Source of the DNA: a virus
DNA length: 64,000 bases
Reading direction: 5' to 3' (one strand)
Virus record (IMG/VR): IMGVR_UViG_3300028196_000007
Coordinates: 22,140-86,139 of that record
Below, one piece after another: positions 24,030-33,046 of the stretch. Every line of letters begins with the position of its first letter. The first letter of the stretch is position 1. The notes under the pieces are model-generated. The model searched no databases and was not told where the DNA came from. It was given only the letters and a program-made list of their open reading frames with translations. A program made the position numbers and the translations under genes.

Positions 24030-26939
24030 TTATGCTCCTATAGGTCCTGATGCTAATTGAATTACTTTACCTACTTCTTTTCCGTCCATAACCACTTTAC
24101 CACCAGCTTGAATAACTGATATAAGTTCATCTAATTTCTTGATGATTTCATCGGAACCACCTGCGTTTTTAGTTTCTGATTGTGATTCTCCACCACCTTC
24201 TCCCATACCAAATAAACCAAGTGAACCTAGTTTTTCCATTACAGGCAAGAGAGGTACAAGTAATAATAATGATGCTGCAAATAAAGTTAAAGCTCCAGCC
24301 ATCATAACAAATCCTAGTGAACCTGGAACTAAAGTTATACCTGCTAAACCTAATGCTGCTGTTCCTGCAGCGAAGCCTATCATATCTAAACCTAGAGGTA
24401 TTGAGCCTAGAGCTGCACCATATCCTGGTAGTGCAAGTGATATAGCTGATAAACCTATTGTACCTAATAGTATCGCAGGTAAGAATGCCCCTATTCCACC
24501 AACTGCTGCTCCTATGAGTCCTAGTCCTACACCGAATCCAATTATACCTTTAGGGTCTATTCCTGATAATCCTGATAGTGCTTCAACGGCTGGTTCTATT
24601 GCAAAGCCTAAAGCGTGTGCAGATAAAGCGCCTAATAGTATTGCAGGTAATAAGAAACCCATCCCTGCTACTGCTGCAGCCATTAAACCAAGACCTACAG
24701 CAAATCCAGTAATTGCTGCAGGGTCAACTCCTGCTAGATTACTCATTGCCATTGCTGCAGGTATAATTGCAACACCTAATATTGCTAATGCCGCCGAACC
24801 TAGTGCAACCATAGGGAATATAAATCCTAAACCTGCAGCTGCAAGTCCTAGTATTGCTAGTGAACCTGAAAATGCAATCATAGCCATTGGGTCAACACCT
24901 TCCAATAATCCAAATGCTAATGCTGCAGGTATCATTGCAACACCTAATAATCCTAATACAAGTAATCCTTTTAAGATACTTGAAAATCCTTTCCCGAGTG
25001 ATTTAAGACCTTGAGCTAAAAACTTAAAGTTTGTTGCCAACATAGCAAGTGGTACTAACCCCATAAACATTAAGAACGGTATCGATGGTAAAGCCAATAA
25101 TAGTGCAGGTCCTGCTAATGCTAATGCTGCAATACCTTTAAATGTACCTTTACCCATCGATCTAAGTCCAGCAGCAAGGTCTTGCATTTTCTTTTTAATG
25201 CCACCTTTTTTACCGCCAGCTCCTAATTTGTCTGATGAGCCTAGTTCTTTTTTACCCATGTCAGCCATATCTGCTGATTTGTCTTTACCGTGGCCTAACA
25301 TCGAACCAAGCTTTGTAGATTTTAATTTATCTCCAACTTTACCGCCAAGTCCTTTTAATGCTGGAGCGAAAGAGCCTATACCTTTTGCCATAGAACCTAA
25401 AAGATTTCCTGTTGCTGCAAGTGTTGTTGCGTTTTCTTTTAGATATCCGCCATATCTTGCTGTAGCTTCTGCAATTGCAGCTGAGGTTGCTGATTGTTTT
25501 TCTCCTGTCTCTGTCAGACCTGCTGCTTTATTTAATTGCTTTTCAAGTTCTCCAGTAGTTACACCCATTAACTCTGCAGCTTGTTTCTTCTGGTAATAAT
25601 CCATTTGATTAAAGCCTTGTATGCCACCAAGCTGTCCTAGCATTTCTTTATATGCGCCTGATATATCGCCTTCGTATATAAGTTGTTGTGCTTTATCTAC
25701 ATTTACTTGTCTACCAAGCATCACACTTAGCTCCATTGCGCTAGCCCTTGCATTGTCTATATCCATTAACTTGTCGCCTAAAGCACTCATTTGGCTAAGT
25801 GAAGTTCCTAACTTTCCAGCCTCTACTGCCATATCACCTAATTGTGATACTGATATATTACCGAACTTGGATGTGAGCTCCATGTTTTCTGCAACGTCTG
25901 ACATTACTTTTCCTATAGGGAGGTTTGCACCACGTGCTAGATTTGAAACTGTTTTTAGTGTTTCTTTAGATTGAGCTATAGATGAACCTTCAACAAGACT
26001 CATATGACCAACAAGCTTACCTGCATTTATTTCTGATAAACCTGTCTGCCTTGCTATATTTCCAACTTGTACAACAGCACTTGCAGAAATATCTTTAAGA
26101 CTTCCCATACCTTCAACAAGTCCTGCCATAGAATCAGCATTTTGCTTTGCTGATAATCCGAATAGTGCACCTTGTATATTAGCACCTAACATTTCATCGG
26201 CCATTCCTGCCGTTTGTGTTCTAGACATACCAATAGCATCACCAGCACTCGACATAGTATCTGTAAACTTACTTGCCTGTCTTCCCATCTCTACAAGAAA
26301 TAATCCTCTAGCTACTTTAGGGTCTGATATTATATCTTTAAAATCTTCAAATCTATCTCTGAATCCAGAAAAAGTCTTGTCAATTTCTTCATGTCTAGCT
26401 TTTTGTTTTTTAAGAGATTCTAATATTTTTGTATTTGGGTCTTGCAGTGCTTCTTTTTCCAGCCTCTGCTGTAATACAAAGTTAGATATTGCTTCTTCAC
26501 TAGTAGCTCTTTGTTCATTTAACTTAGATGATAACAAATCATCTTGATATGCTTGATTTTTTGAAAGTGCTATTCTCTTTTGAGAATCATATGCAGATGC
26601 TATTGAAGCAACCTTAGCATTGTCTATATCTAGCTCCATTTGCATTTTCTGCAACCTGGAGTTTTGTATCATTTTTATCTTATTTTCATTTTCAGATAGA
26701 GCATCTACAATCTGACTTCGCTTCTCATACATTTGAGTAAGAAGCTCTTCTTTTTTAACCTGTTTATTTGCAGCTGCTAATATATTGTCCTTAGCATTTT
26801 CTTGTCTAGTAAGTATTGCAGATAGAGAAGTTTGTATACCTTGTTCTTTTTTGGCAGCTTCTATTCTAGCCTTCTCTCGCTTTTCTTGCGCCTCATAAAA
26901 GCGCTTCATGTTATCTCTATCTCTATCGTTCATTGCCAT
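24030..26939 (-). CDS. Tape measure protein
   Basis: 969 aa, the longest gene. Residues 1-200 are coiled-coil (EKREKARIEAAKKEQ). A mid-section (about 230-480) resembles tail tape measure domains (GMSRTQTAGMADEMLG). From about 600 to 910 there are at least five hydrophobic repeats of roughly 45 residues, each with a GVDP/GIDP turn then a Gly/Ala/Leu-rich segment, as expected for tape measures that contact membrane. The C-terminus is charged. It sets tail length and may help DNA entry. No clear Shine-Dalgarno (AGTTAATAAATT), unusual for this virion region. It lies just after the frameshifted gp26-like gene, the usual position of a tape measure. Confidence 0.85.
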   Translation of the reverse strand: MAMNDRDRDNMKRFYEAQEKREKARIEAAKKEQGIQTSLSAILTRQENAKDNILAAANKQVKKEELLTQMYEKRSQIVDALSENENKIKMIQNSRLQKMQMELDIDNAKVASIASAYDSQKRIALSKNQAYQDDLLSSKLNEQRATSEEAISNFVLQQRLEKEALQDPNTKILESLKKQKARHEEIDKTFSGFRDRFEDFKDIISDPKVARGLFLVEMGRQASKFTDTMSSAGDAIGMSRTQTAGMADEMLGANIQGALFGLSAKQNADSMAGLVEGMGSLKDISASAVVQVGNIARQTGLSEINAGKLVGHMSLVEGSSIAQSKETLKTVSNLARGANLPIGKVMSDVAENMELTSKFGNISVSQLGDMAVEAGKLGTSLSQMSALGDKLMDIDNARASAMELSVMLGRQVNVDKAQQLIYEGDISGAYKEMLGQLGGIQGFNQMDYYQKKQAAELMGVTTGELEKQLNKAAGLTETGEKQSATSAAIAEATARYGGYLKENATTLAATGNLLGSMAKGIGSFAPALKGLGGKVGDKLKSTKLGSMLGHGKDKSADMADMGKKELGSSDKLGAGGKKGGIKKKMQDLAAGLRSMGKGTFKGIAALALAGPALLLALPSIPFLMFMGLVPLAMLATNFKFLAQGLKSLGKGFSSILKGLLVLGLLGVAMIPAALAFGLLEGVDPMAMIAFSGSLAILGLAAAGLGFIFPMVALGSAALAILGVAIIPAAMAMSNLAGVDPAAITGFAVGLGLMAAAVAGMGFLLPAILLGALSAHALGFAIEPAVEALSGLSGIDPKGIIGFGVGLGLIGAAVGGIGAFLPAILLGTIGLSAISLALPGYGAALGSIPLGLDMIGFAAGTAALGLAGITLVPGSLGFVMMAGALTLFAASLLLLVPLLPVMEKLGSLGLFGMGEGGGESQSETKNAGGSDEIIKKLDELISVIQAGGKVVMDGKEVGKVIQLASGPIGA

Positions 26940-26945
26940 AATTTA

Positions 26946-27233
26946 TTAACTAAATATATCTGCCTTTGCCATTAAATCATCTGCTTTCTTAACAGCATCA
27001 TCTGTAGCTTCTATTTTTTTTATTAAATCTTCAACAGCCTTTTTGCCTTTAGGTCCTGATGCAGCAATCTTTTCTAGATTAGCTTTAAATCTTTTGTCGT
27101 TTGATTTCTTAAGTATTCCTGATATGTGGTTCAAAACGCCATCAACTATACCTTCACGTGTAAGCTCACTGTTTTCTGAAAGTTTTTTAGAAATTATGTT
27201 TTTGATGTATTCTCGAAGTTCTTTGTTCTTCAT
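26946..27233 (-). CDS. Small helical protein upstream of tape measure
   Basis: 95 aa, lysine-rich and helical (ELREYIKNIISKKLSEN; KAVEDLIKKIEATDDAVKKADDLMAKAD). Not recognised. It lies 6 bp before the tape measure start and has its own late-type promoter motif. A minor tail or chaperone role is possible from position only. Confidence 0.55.
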   Translation of the reverse strand: MKNKELREYIKNIISKKLSENSELTREGIVDGVLNHISGILKKSNDKRFKANLEKIAASGPKGKKAVEDLIKKIEATDDAVKKADDLMAKADIFS

Positions 27234-27264
27234 GTATACTCTCCGTATTACGCTTAATTAGTTT

Positions 27265-27277
27265 TATATAAATATCA
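27265..27277 (-). promoter_or_regulatory. Late-type promoter motif overlapping the frameshift ORF stop
   Basis: Minus strand TGATATTTATATA. The TGA of the motif is the stop codon of the frameshift ORF. It is a perfect copy of the consensus, 32 bp before the 95-aa gene. Confidence 0.65.
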
Positions 27278-27526
27278 ACGTTTTCCGGATTTCGAGAAGC
27301 TTGGACGCTTAATAGATGTGTTACTTGAACTACCTTTTTTAGCTTTATCCATCTCCTCTCTTTCAGTTTTATGCTGATCGTTTAGTTTTCGTAAATAAAA
27401 TAACCTAAGATATACAGGCATTTTATAAACGTCATCATGACTAAACCCACCATTAGAGAAATACAGTAACTGAAATATCTGTTCGTGTAGAATGGCCTTA
27501 TAATTAAGACCTAGGCCAAAAAAACT
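27275..27526 (-). CDS. gp51-like ORF reached only by +1 frameshift from the gp26-like gene
   Basis: 83 codons including the T-run. In this frame TAG lies immediately before AGT TTT TTT GGC, and no ATG, GTG or TTG occurs before residue 36. Yet the sequence upstream of that Met is clearly protein-like: GLGLNYKAILHEQIFQLLYF, NGGFSHDDVYKMPVYLRLFY, as in small tail-assembly proteins of T4-like phages. Translation must therefore enter from the gp26-like gene at the T7 run (27524-27518). The C-terminal 25 residues are basic and Ser-rich. This mirrors the G/GT tail-chaperone arrangement just upstream of the tape measure in many tailed phages. Confidence 0.75.
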   Translation of the reverse strand, partial: SFFGLGLNYKAILHEQIFQLLYFSNGGFSHDDVYKMPVYLRLFYLRKLNDQHKTEREEMDKAKKGSSSNTSIKRPSFSKSGKR

Positions 27527-28364
27527 CTACGGTCATAGGTATAGATACTGAAGTTTCATGTCCGCATTCTTCGCATTCGAAATATATGTTCATATCAACA
27601 TCAGGTGTTACCTTGTCAAGATTGTTTCTGAACGCTAATGAATCTCTAGATATAAACTCATTTTCTACAAAATTGTTTATTGTCTTTCTAGTTTCATCAC
27701 CATCAACTGCTACAATAAGCTGCTTTAATCTACTTGTTAAATCATAAGATATTGTAGATTGATGCGTTTTCTTCTTCATTCTTTTTACCTCTGCTTGTAT
27801 TTTTTCTTCATCAGCATGAGATAATAACTTAAATGTTAAAGTCTTTTTACTTAAAGGTAATTCGAATTCAAATCTGTTTCCATTATCTACTATCTCTACA
27901 TCTTTATTTTCTAATGTAGCAAGATCGATAGTCTCTTTTTGTTTATGACCACAAGCAGGACAAGGTATTTCTACAGGATATTCTGCACCATAACCTAATA
28001 CTCTGGCTGCAATCATTACTGCATTTTTATCACCTAGTAATAGGTCATCATAGTTTACTCTTTTGCCTTCACCGTTACCCATAATTAAAGAGCGTAAAAG
28101 CATATCAATAACCACACCTTTCTGTATAAGGTTTTGAGAAGTCAAGATGTCTTCTTCTTTTGCGGTCATGTACTTCATTTCTATCTTACCTGTTCTTAAA
28201 GGATGTCCTTCAGGATATAATAAACCTTTTGTTGGTAAGTCTATAATCTCAGTAGGGAATTTAGAGTCAGAAATATTCTTAATCTGAGTCTCTTCTATTA
28301 ACTGTTCTTTTAAATCGTCTGTTGATAGTTCCTTTCCAGGATAATTGTCTGTCATTTTTGCCAT
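27504..28364 (-). CDS. Baseplate hub assembly/tail chaperone protein, gp26-like
   Basis: 286 aa in frame 0. Two zinc-type pairs, CPACGHK (144-150) and CEECGHE (264-270), bracket a helical middle; it begins with LPTKGLLYPEGHPL and ends EFFWPRS, a layout typical of gp26-like proteins of T4-like phages. The last codons cover a T7 homopolymer, GAG TTT TTT TGG, where a +1 slip would extend the protein by 80 residues to a 362-residue product. Strong AAAGGAG ribosome-binding site; late-type promoter motif upstream and a terminator before that. Confidence 0.75.
   Translation of the reverse strand: MAKMTDNYPGKELSTDDLKEQLIEETQIKNISDSKFPTEIIDLPTKGLLYPEGHPLRTGKIEMKYMTAKEEDILTSQNLIQKGVVIDMLLRSLIMGNGEGKRVNYDDLLLGDKNAVMIAARVLGYGAEYPVEIPCPACGHKQKETIDLATLENKDVEIVDNGNRFEFELPLSKKTLTFKLLSHADEEKIQAEVKRMKKKTHQSTISYDLTSRLKQLIVAVDGDETRKTINNFVENEFISRDSLAFRNNLDKVTPDVDMNIYFECEECGHETSVSIPMTVEFFWPRS
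27518..27524 (-). promoter_or_regulatory. Putative programmed +1 frameshift site (T7 run)
   Basis: Sequence GAG TTTTTTT GGC. In frame 0 it reads TTT TTT TGG; shifting +1 reads TTT TTT GGC into the 83-codon ORF. A -1 shift would hit TAG after two codons, so it cannot give the observed extension. Confidence 0.65.
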
Positions 28365-28401
28365 AATATATAACTCCTTTTGTATTGTTTTGTATAACTA
28401 G

Positions 28402-28418
28402 TATATATAAATATATAT
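28402..28418 (-). promoter_or_regulatory. Late-type promoter motif for the gp26-like gene
   Basis: Minus strand ATATATATTTATATATA, 38 bp before the start at 28364, just after the terminator at 28435-28461. Confidence 0.55.
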
Positions 28419-28434
28419 GAACTTAAAAGTTTGC

Positions 28435-28461
28435 AAAAAAATAGCCTGAATTAACAGGCTA
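28435..28461 (-). terminator. Rho-independent terminator after the tail tube gene
   Basis: Minus strand TAGCCTG-TTAATT-CAGGCTA: a perfect 7-bp stem followed by seven T. It ends transcription of the sheath/tube unit. Confidence 0.9.
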
Positions 28462-28501
28462 CTTAATTTTAATATATGAAATTTGCCATCTATAAATCTT
28501 C

Positions 28502-28993
28502 TTAGTACTGTAGAATCCAGTAGTCACATCTTATAGTTAAAGCGATGATAGCCGGAACACCGTCATTTTCCCAAGATATTTCACCAAAGTCAGCATCTAC
28601 AAGGAAAGCACCTTTACCAGTCCATTCTTCTACTTTATCACCTACAGGTCCAAGTACATTGATTGTCACATCTTTCTTATAGAAGTCTGCGTAACCATTT
28701 CTACCTGTTACTGATTCGTGGTGAAGTCTTGCCCATTCCATAACAGCTTGTGCGCCTGATGGTACAATTGGGTCATATAACTCTACAGTTATAGCATCCC
28801 AATTACTTCTTCCTTTAATAAATCTTGAATTATTGATATGTTTTATTTCAGTTTCACCATTAACAAGTTTCGGTCTAGCCGCTTTTCTTATTAAGTATGA
28901 AGGTATACCATCTACGTAAAATACGAATCTGTTTGTTACCTTTGGCTCAAAGGCCGTGAACATTAGTTCTGTTGGGTCAATTAAATTTGCCAT
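28502..28993 (-). CDS. Tail tube protein (gp19-like)
   Basis: 163 aa, the usual length. MANLIDPTELMFTAFEPKVTNRF, the GRNGYADFYKKDVTINVLGPVGDKVEEW block and a C-terminal beta-rich ALTIRCDYW match tail tube proteins of T4-like phages. It polymerises inside the sheath. Strong AGGAGA ribosome-binding site, late-type promoter motif at 29015-29025, and a strong terminator behind it. High promoter plus terminator definition fits a protein needed in many copies. Confidence 0.88.
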   Translation of the reverse strand: MANLIDPTELMFTAFEPKVTNRFVFYVDGIPSYLIRKAARPKLVNGETEIKHINNSRFIKGRSNWDAITVELYDPIVPSGAQAVMEWARLHHESVTGRNGYADFYKKDVTINVLGPVGDKVEEWTGKGAFLVDADFGEISWENDGVPAIIALTIRCDYWILQY

Positions 28994-29014
28994 TTTGTTT
29001 TATCTCCTATTTAG

Positions 29015-29025
29015 TATAAATATCA
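29015..29025 (-). promoter_or_regulatory. Late-type promoter motif for the tail tube gene
   Basis: Minus strand TGATATTTATA, directly after the sheath stop codon and 21 bp before the tube start, followed by AATAGGAGA. Confidence 0.65.
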
Positions 29026-31260
29026 CTAATCGTTAAATGTTGCGCCTGTTGGCATTATGTTAAAGTCAACAACAATGAATTCAGCGGCTTTAGCTGGTTG
29101 AATAAATATATCACCTTTCATGATGTTTCTATCAATGATATCTGGTGTATTGTTTGTTTCATCCATTACAACCTTGAAAGCATAAAGACCTTGTCTTTGT
29201 TGAACTGATTCCATATAAGGATTAACTTGTGATAAGAATCTATTTCTAGTTGCTGTTGTATTGTTTTCAAATAATAAGTATTTAGATACTGATGCAATAA
29301 ATTTCTTAAGATTTATTAGTAATCTTCTTACGTTTACACGGTCAAGAGCAGAAGCTTTCTTTTGAAGAGTTTTCTGTCCCCATACACAAACACCTTCACC
29401 TGGGAATGTTGCAACTGGGTTAACTGAACCTTCATATAATACATCCCTGTTAGCGTGTGTTAGTTTTCTTTTAGCTTGTACTACTGTTTCCTGTCCACCT
29501 CTATTTAAACCAGCAGGAGCAAACCATTCTGCAGATACCTTATCGTTAAATGCATAGATACTTGGCATAATTACAGATTGTGGAACCCAGATATATTTAC
29601 CTGTTTGAGGGTCCGCAATTTGTACCCATGGCCAATACATTGCTGCATATGATGAGTCAAAGTTTTCTGCTTCTTGAGTTACAGATGCTATTTCGTTAGT
29701 TGAATAATCTACTGGATCGATTATAGTCATCACATCACCACGTTCTTCACATACAGTAACCATTTTATTAGCTAGTCCTGTCATAGATTGAGCTGTAATT
29801 CCTGGAGCGATTAGTAAGTTAATATCGAATTCATCTTGATTAGCTAATAGATTGAATGCACATTCGTATGCAATATATCCAGTATCTGTTACTGCTGCTA
29901 CATCCAACCCTTGGAAGTTTCCAGCAGTTGCGTTTTCATAGTAATTAGCTGCACCTGGAGTTGATGAACCTAATGGAGAATCTACAATAAAGTTTGTACC
30001 ATCAGCACCACCAAAGAATGAACCAGAACCTATTTGAGGTAACGATGCAGTTGCATTAGTATCTCTAATGTTTCCGTTTTCATCTAAATAATCTACTGTA
30101 TTTAATATTGAAGCTTCATCGATGTAAACGTATTGTGAACGGTTTTTAAAATTACCGCTTGGTTGTATATATGGATTTGCAGATGTTGCGTCTCCAATTG
30201 TCGATCTTTGAGTACCTATTACCGAACCAACATAATTTTTTTCGTTAGGGTCAAGTGAGCAATTATTCCATGTTTCAAGAATAACTTTTCTCTTTTTAGA
30301 ATCATCACCTCTACGAATAGCTAAAGTAAATGTACCTTTCTTTTCGTTAACGTTTGATATTTCCCATCTAAGATTATTTCTTGTTCCAAATTTAGTTCCT
30401 GTTCCATTAAGAGATGCAGATACGTGTACTTGGTTAGCAGCAACCTTAAGATTAGTTGTAGTTGAACCAGGTAAGCTATTCATAAGCTGACCATCAGTAT
30501 GTGTGTATATTTCGAATGATACAGTGTTTGAAGAATATGTTGAACCAGATGAAACTACACCTGTTACTGCAGCTAATGAGCTAGTTGATGCAACAGCGTT
30601 AGTTGATAGTGTTGTTGTTGAACCAGATATAAATTGAATTTCTGCACCATCTGCTGTAGCTGAACCAGATACCGAGAATGTACCATCAGAATGTGATACT
30701 GCAGTTCCAGCACCAACAACTGTATTCATTTCAGCTGCAAGATTTGTCATTGTCTCACCAACAAGAGTTGCTATATCATAGTAGTAAATACCAGCAGCTG
30801 TGTTATCAGCTGGAATAGTACCTGTTTCTCCAATGAATTGATATGCAGTACCATCAGAATGAGTATACTGAATCATAACTCCATCGGCAAGAATTTTGAA
30901 TGTACCAGCTGAAGCAGAAGGAGCAATACCAGCATTAGCCGTTTGGTCTAAATGAGTATATGAATTTGCATTTCCAGAATCAGTAGGCATTATCCTTACG
31001 ATAGTAGCAGGGCCACCATGCTTTAAGTATTCTTTTGCAGTGATTGATGTTAAGTATTGATAGTAATTACTACCTGATTTAAAAGAGTCTCCATATAGAG
31101 CTTGATACTCTGAATATGAAAATACTTGTGTCGGTACTAGTGCCTGTCCTTTTACAGTTGGTCCTACGATCGCAGCACCAATTTGAGCGACGCCTTGCTG
31201 TACAAATGATAAATCATTTTCTCTTGTAAATACACCAGGGCTAATTATTTTTTCAGCCAT
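29026..31260 (-). CDS. Tail sheath protein (gp18-like)
   Basis: 744 aa. Starts IISPGVFTRENDLSF, typical of contractile sheath proteins, followed by GAAIVGPTVKGQALVPTQV. A Thr/Ser-rich inserted beta domain (about 120-340) precedes the conserved C-terminal sheath core: NRGGQETVVQAKRKLTHANRDVLYEGSVNPVATFPGEGVCVWGQKTLQ and RVNVRRLLINLKKFI. It contracts to drive the tube through the envelope. AGGAGA ribosome-binding site; late-type motif at 31313-31325. Confidence 0.92.
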   Translation of the reverse strand: MAEKIISPGVFTRENDLSFVQQGVAQIGAAIVGPTVKGQALVPTQVFSYSEYQALYGDSFKSGSNYYQYLTSITAKEYLKHGGPATIVRIMPTDSGNANSYTHLDQTANAGIAPSASAGTFKILADGVMIQYTHSDGTAYQFIGETGTIPADNTAAGIYYYDIATLVGETMTNLAAEMNTVVGAGTAVSHSDGTFSVSGSATADGAEIQFISGSTTTLSTNAVASTSSLAAVTGVVSSGSTYSSNTVSFEIYTHTDGQLMNSLPGSTTTNLKVAANQVHVSASLNGTGTKFGTRNNLRWEISNVNEKKGTFTLAIRRGDDSKKRKVILETWNNCSLDPNEKNYVGSVIGTQRSTIGDATSANPYIQPSGNFKNRSQYVYIDEASILNTVDYLDENGNIRDTNATASLPQIGSGSFFGGADGTNFIVDSPLGSSTPGAANYYENATAGNFQGLDVAAVTDTGYIAYECAFNLLANQDEFDINLLIAPGITAQSMTGLANKMVTVCEERGDVMTIIDPVDYSTNEIASVTQEAENFDSSYAAMYWPWVQIADPQTGKYIWVPQSVIMPSIYAFNDKVSAEWFAPAGLNRGGQETVVQAKRKLTHANRDVLYEGSVNPVATFPGEGVCVWGQKTLQKKASALDRVNVRRLLINLKKFIASVSKYLLFENNTTATRNRFLSQVNPYMESVQQRQGLYAFKVVMDETNNTPDIIDRNIMKGDIFIQPAKAAEFIVVDFNIMPTGATFND

Positions 31261-31312
31261 TTATTTGTCTCCTATTATTGTAAGAATTAACCTTTTTGGG
31301 TCATGTTATTTC

Positions 31313-31325
31313 TAATATAAATATA
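31313..31325 (-). promoter_or_regulatory. Late-type promoter motif for the sheath gene
   Basis: Minus strand CATTATATTTATATTA, 53 bp before the sheath start. Imperfect copy (no TGA). Confidence 0.5.
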
Positions 31326-31348
31326 ATGTTACAGTCTCAAAAATATTT

Positions 31349-31609
31349 TTATTCAGGCATAAATACGCCTGTTTCAAGATTTAATTGACCAACTCCATAC
31401 TTTTTAGAAAGCTCTTGTACAAAAGCTTTTTCTTCTGCTCGTGTTTTATTATATTCTTTTCTTATTTGGTTTTCCGATTCGTCCAAAACTAATCTATCCA
31501 TTGCAACTTGTCCATAACTAACTGTTATAGTATCATATTTGTTTTTGAATCCTTCAACCTTTTTCATTTCTTCTTCTGTAAATTTTGTGCCTTCTTTAAT
31601 CTCAGCCAT
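31349..31609 (-). CDS. Conserved short coiled-coil protein next to the sheath
   Basis: 86 aa from the ATG at 31609; I prefer it over an ATG 19 codons upstream because AAGGAGAAC lies 7 nt before it, and the longer form overlaps the upstream gene by 41 bp. The sequence (GTKFTEEEMKKVEGFKNKYDTITVSYGQVAMDRLVLDE, KKYGVGQLNLETGVFMP) matches a conserved small protein often found beside neck/sheath genes of T4-like marine phages. Predicted helical with one coiled coil. Function unknown. Confidence 0.7.
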   Translation of the reverse strand: MAEIKEGTKFTEEEMKKVEGFKNKYDTITVSYGQVAMDRLVLDESENQIRKEYNKTRAEEKAFVQELSKKYGVGQLNLETGVFMPE

Positions 31610-31625
31610 TTTGTTCTCCTTATAA

Positions 31626-32450
31626 CTATTTATCGAAACCTTTTTTCTTTTTAAATTCAGCCTCATCTGGAGCGAGGTTTCTGTTTATATCCTCCATCGT
31701 TGAAACTGTTTCGTTGTTAACTGTTATCTTTACTTTACCATAATCTTTAGGATTATAGTTGCTCATAGCTTTTTGTATATTATCAGGTATAACAAATCCG
31801 CTCATACCTATTGAAAAACTAGCTTTTGCAATTCTATCTTCTCCCTGTGCTGCAGCTGATTCGATATCAAAACTATCTATTTTAGAAAGAAACTTAAATG
31901 TATTATCCTGTCCCCAATATTGACCTTCAGCATAATTTATATCTTCTACTATCTTATTTAGCTGCTCCAAGTACTCTGCATATATTACGCATTCGTATGT
32001 GAGTTTTACATAATCAGGTATTACTATGTTGTGGAATTCTGTTTCAGGTTTTCTTCCTATGAGTATATCAAATCTATCGTATCTATTTCTTTTAGAATAT
32101 TTTTTTTGAAAGCCGTAGTATAAAGGATTGTTTGTATCAACTTTACTTCCTAAGTCTCTACGTTTTTCTACACTAGTTCTTTTGTAAACAATTGCAGGAT
32201 ATTGTACCTTTCCTTTCTTGTCTCTATATATTCCTGTTTTCTGTATAGACTTCCATCTTTCAGGTGAACCATATACTACAGGTACATTAACTCTTTCTCC
32301 ATCTTCCATTACACTTGGCTGTATTACATTGTCAAAATAGTATTTAATTACAGAGTCAACATCATATAGATTTACAGACAAATCTTTTACATTATCATCT
32401 CTTCTGATTTGATTTGCTCTGTCAACGTTTTTATAATTAGGATTATCCAT
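31626..32450 (-). CDS. Tail sheath stabilizer/tail completion protein (gp15-like)
   Basis: 274 aa. Blocks such as YDVDSVIKYYFDNVIQPSV, GRKPETEFHNIVIPDYVKLTYECVIYAEYLEQLN and FSIGMSGFVIPDN fit proximal sheath stabilisers of T4-like phages. It would cap the tail and join it to the neck. Strong GAGGAGG ribosome-binding site, and it overlaps the gp14-like gene by 8 bp. Gene order neck-neck-stabiliser-sheath-tube is the T4 order. Confidence 0.72.
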   Translation of the reverse strand: MDNPNYKNVDRANQIRRDDNVKDLSVNLYDVDSVIKYYFDNVIQPSVMEDGERVNVPVVYGSPERWKSIQKTGIYRDKKGKVQYPAIVYKRTSVEKRRDLGSKVDTNNPLYYGFQKKYSKRNRYDRFDILIGRKPETEFHNIVIPDYVKLTYECVIYAEYLEQLNKIVEDINYAEGQYWGQDNTFKFLSKIDSFDIESAAAQGEDRIAKASFSIGMSGFVIPDNIQKAMSNYNPKDYGKVKITVNNETVSTMEDINRNLAPDEAEFKKKKGFDK

Positions 32451-33045
32451 AAAGTCCTCCTCTCTGCTCGTCTATTTTTGTCCCGCTAACATACTCATCA
32501 TATCCAGCTCTTACATTTTCAAGTGTATTTATCTTACTTCTTCTCATTTCGTGTGTTTCTATAATAACAGACCAGCTAGCTCCGTGTGTACCACCAAGAG
32601 AATCTGTTGCTGGATTTTTGCCAAATAGATATTGGCCTTGTGCTACTGTATCGATTTCACAGTACATATTATCCCAAAATATTACATCGCCAACTTCTAG
32701 GAATATGTCTGCTTCTTGTGCGTTTTCATTAGGGTCTGTAGTATTGTTTGTAGAACCTAATTCTAGTGCTGCAAGGTCGTCTCTTAAAAATGAGAATTTT
32801 ATATTTCTAGTATAATCCGAACCAATATCTTCAGAAGTATATGACTTGGCATCCATTTCTATAAGACCTGCAACTCGGACTCCTGGCTTGAATACTTTAC
32901 TAAGAGCTTCTCCATAAAGATTTTCCTTTGTATCAAATATTGAATACTTAAATATATCACATCGAGTATCGATTATTTCGTTTATCAATTCTCTGTTCAA
33001 ATGTCTAAATAGACTTATATCTCTGCTTCCTCCGAATAGTGCCAT
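32443..33045 (-). CDS. Neck protein (gp14-like)
   Basis: 200 aa. FGGSRDISLFRHLNRELINEIIDTRCDIFKY and DNMYCEIDTVAQGQYLFGKNP are characteristic of T4 gp14 family head-completion proteins, which link portal and tail. It is immediately downstream of the gp13-like gene (1 bp gap) with an AGGAT ribosome-binding site. Length is near the T4 value (256 aa) but shorter. Confidence 0.78.
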   Translation of the reverse strand: MALFGGSRDISLFRHLNRELINEIIDTRCDIFKYSIFDTKENLYGEALSKVFKPGVRVAGLIEMDAKSYTSEDIGSDYTRNIKFSFLRDDLAALELGSTNNTTDPNENAQEADIFLEVGDVIFWDNMYCEIDTVAQGQYLFGKNPATDSLGGTHGASWSVIIETHEMRRSKINTLENVRAGYDEYVSGTKIDEQRGGLYG

Positions 33046-33046
33046 G

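Noticed and set aside
24139-25014. Long plus-strand open frame opposite the tape measure
   Set aside because: Proline/alanine/serine-rich shadow of the Gly/Ala-rich tape measure codons; no RBS and opposite to every other gene.
27278-27517. Independent gene starting at the internal Met of the frameshift ORF
   Set aside because: The sequence before that Met (LHEQIFQLLYF) is protein-like and would be lost; no RBS precedes the Met.
31610-31666. 19-residue N-terminal extension of the sheath-neighbour protein
   Set aside because: The downstream ATG at 31609 has a strong AAGGAG site and matches the expected length; the longer form overlaps the previous gene.
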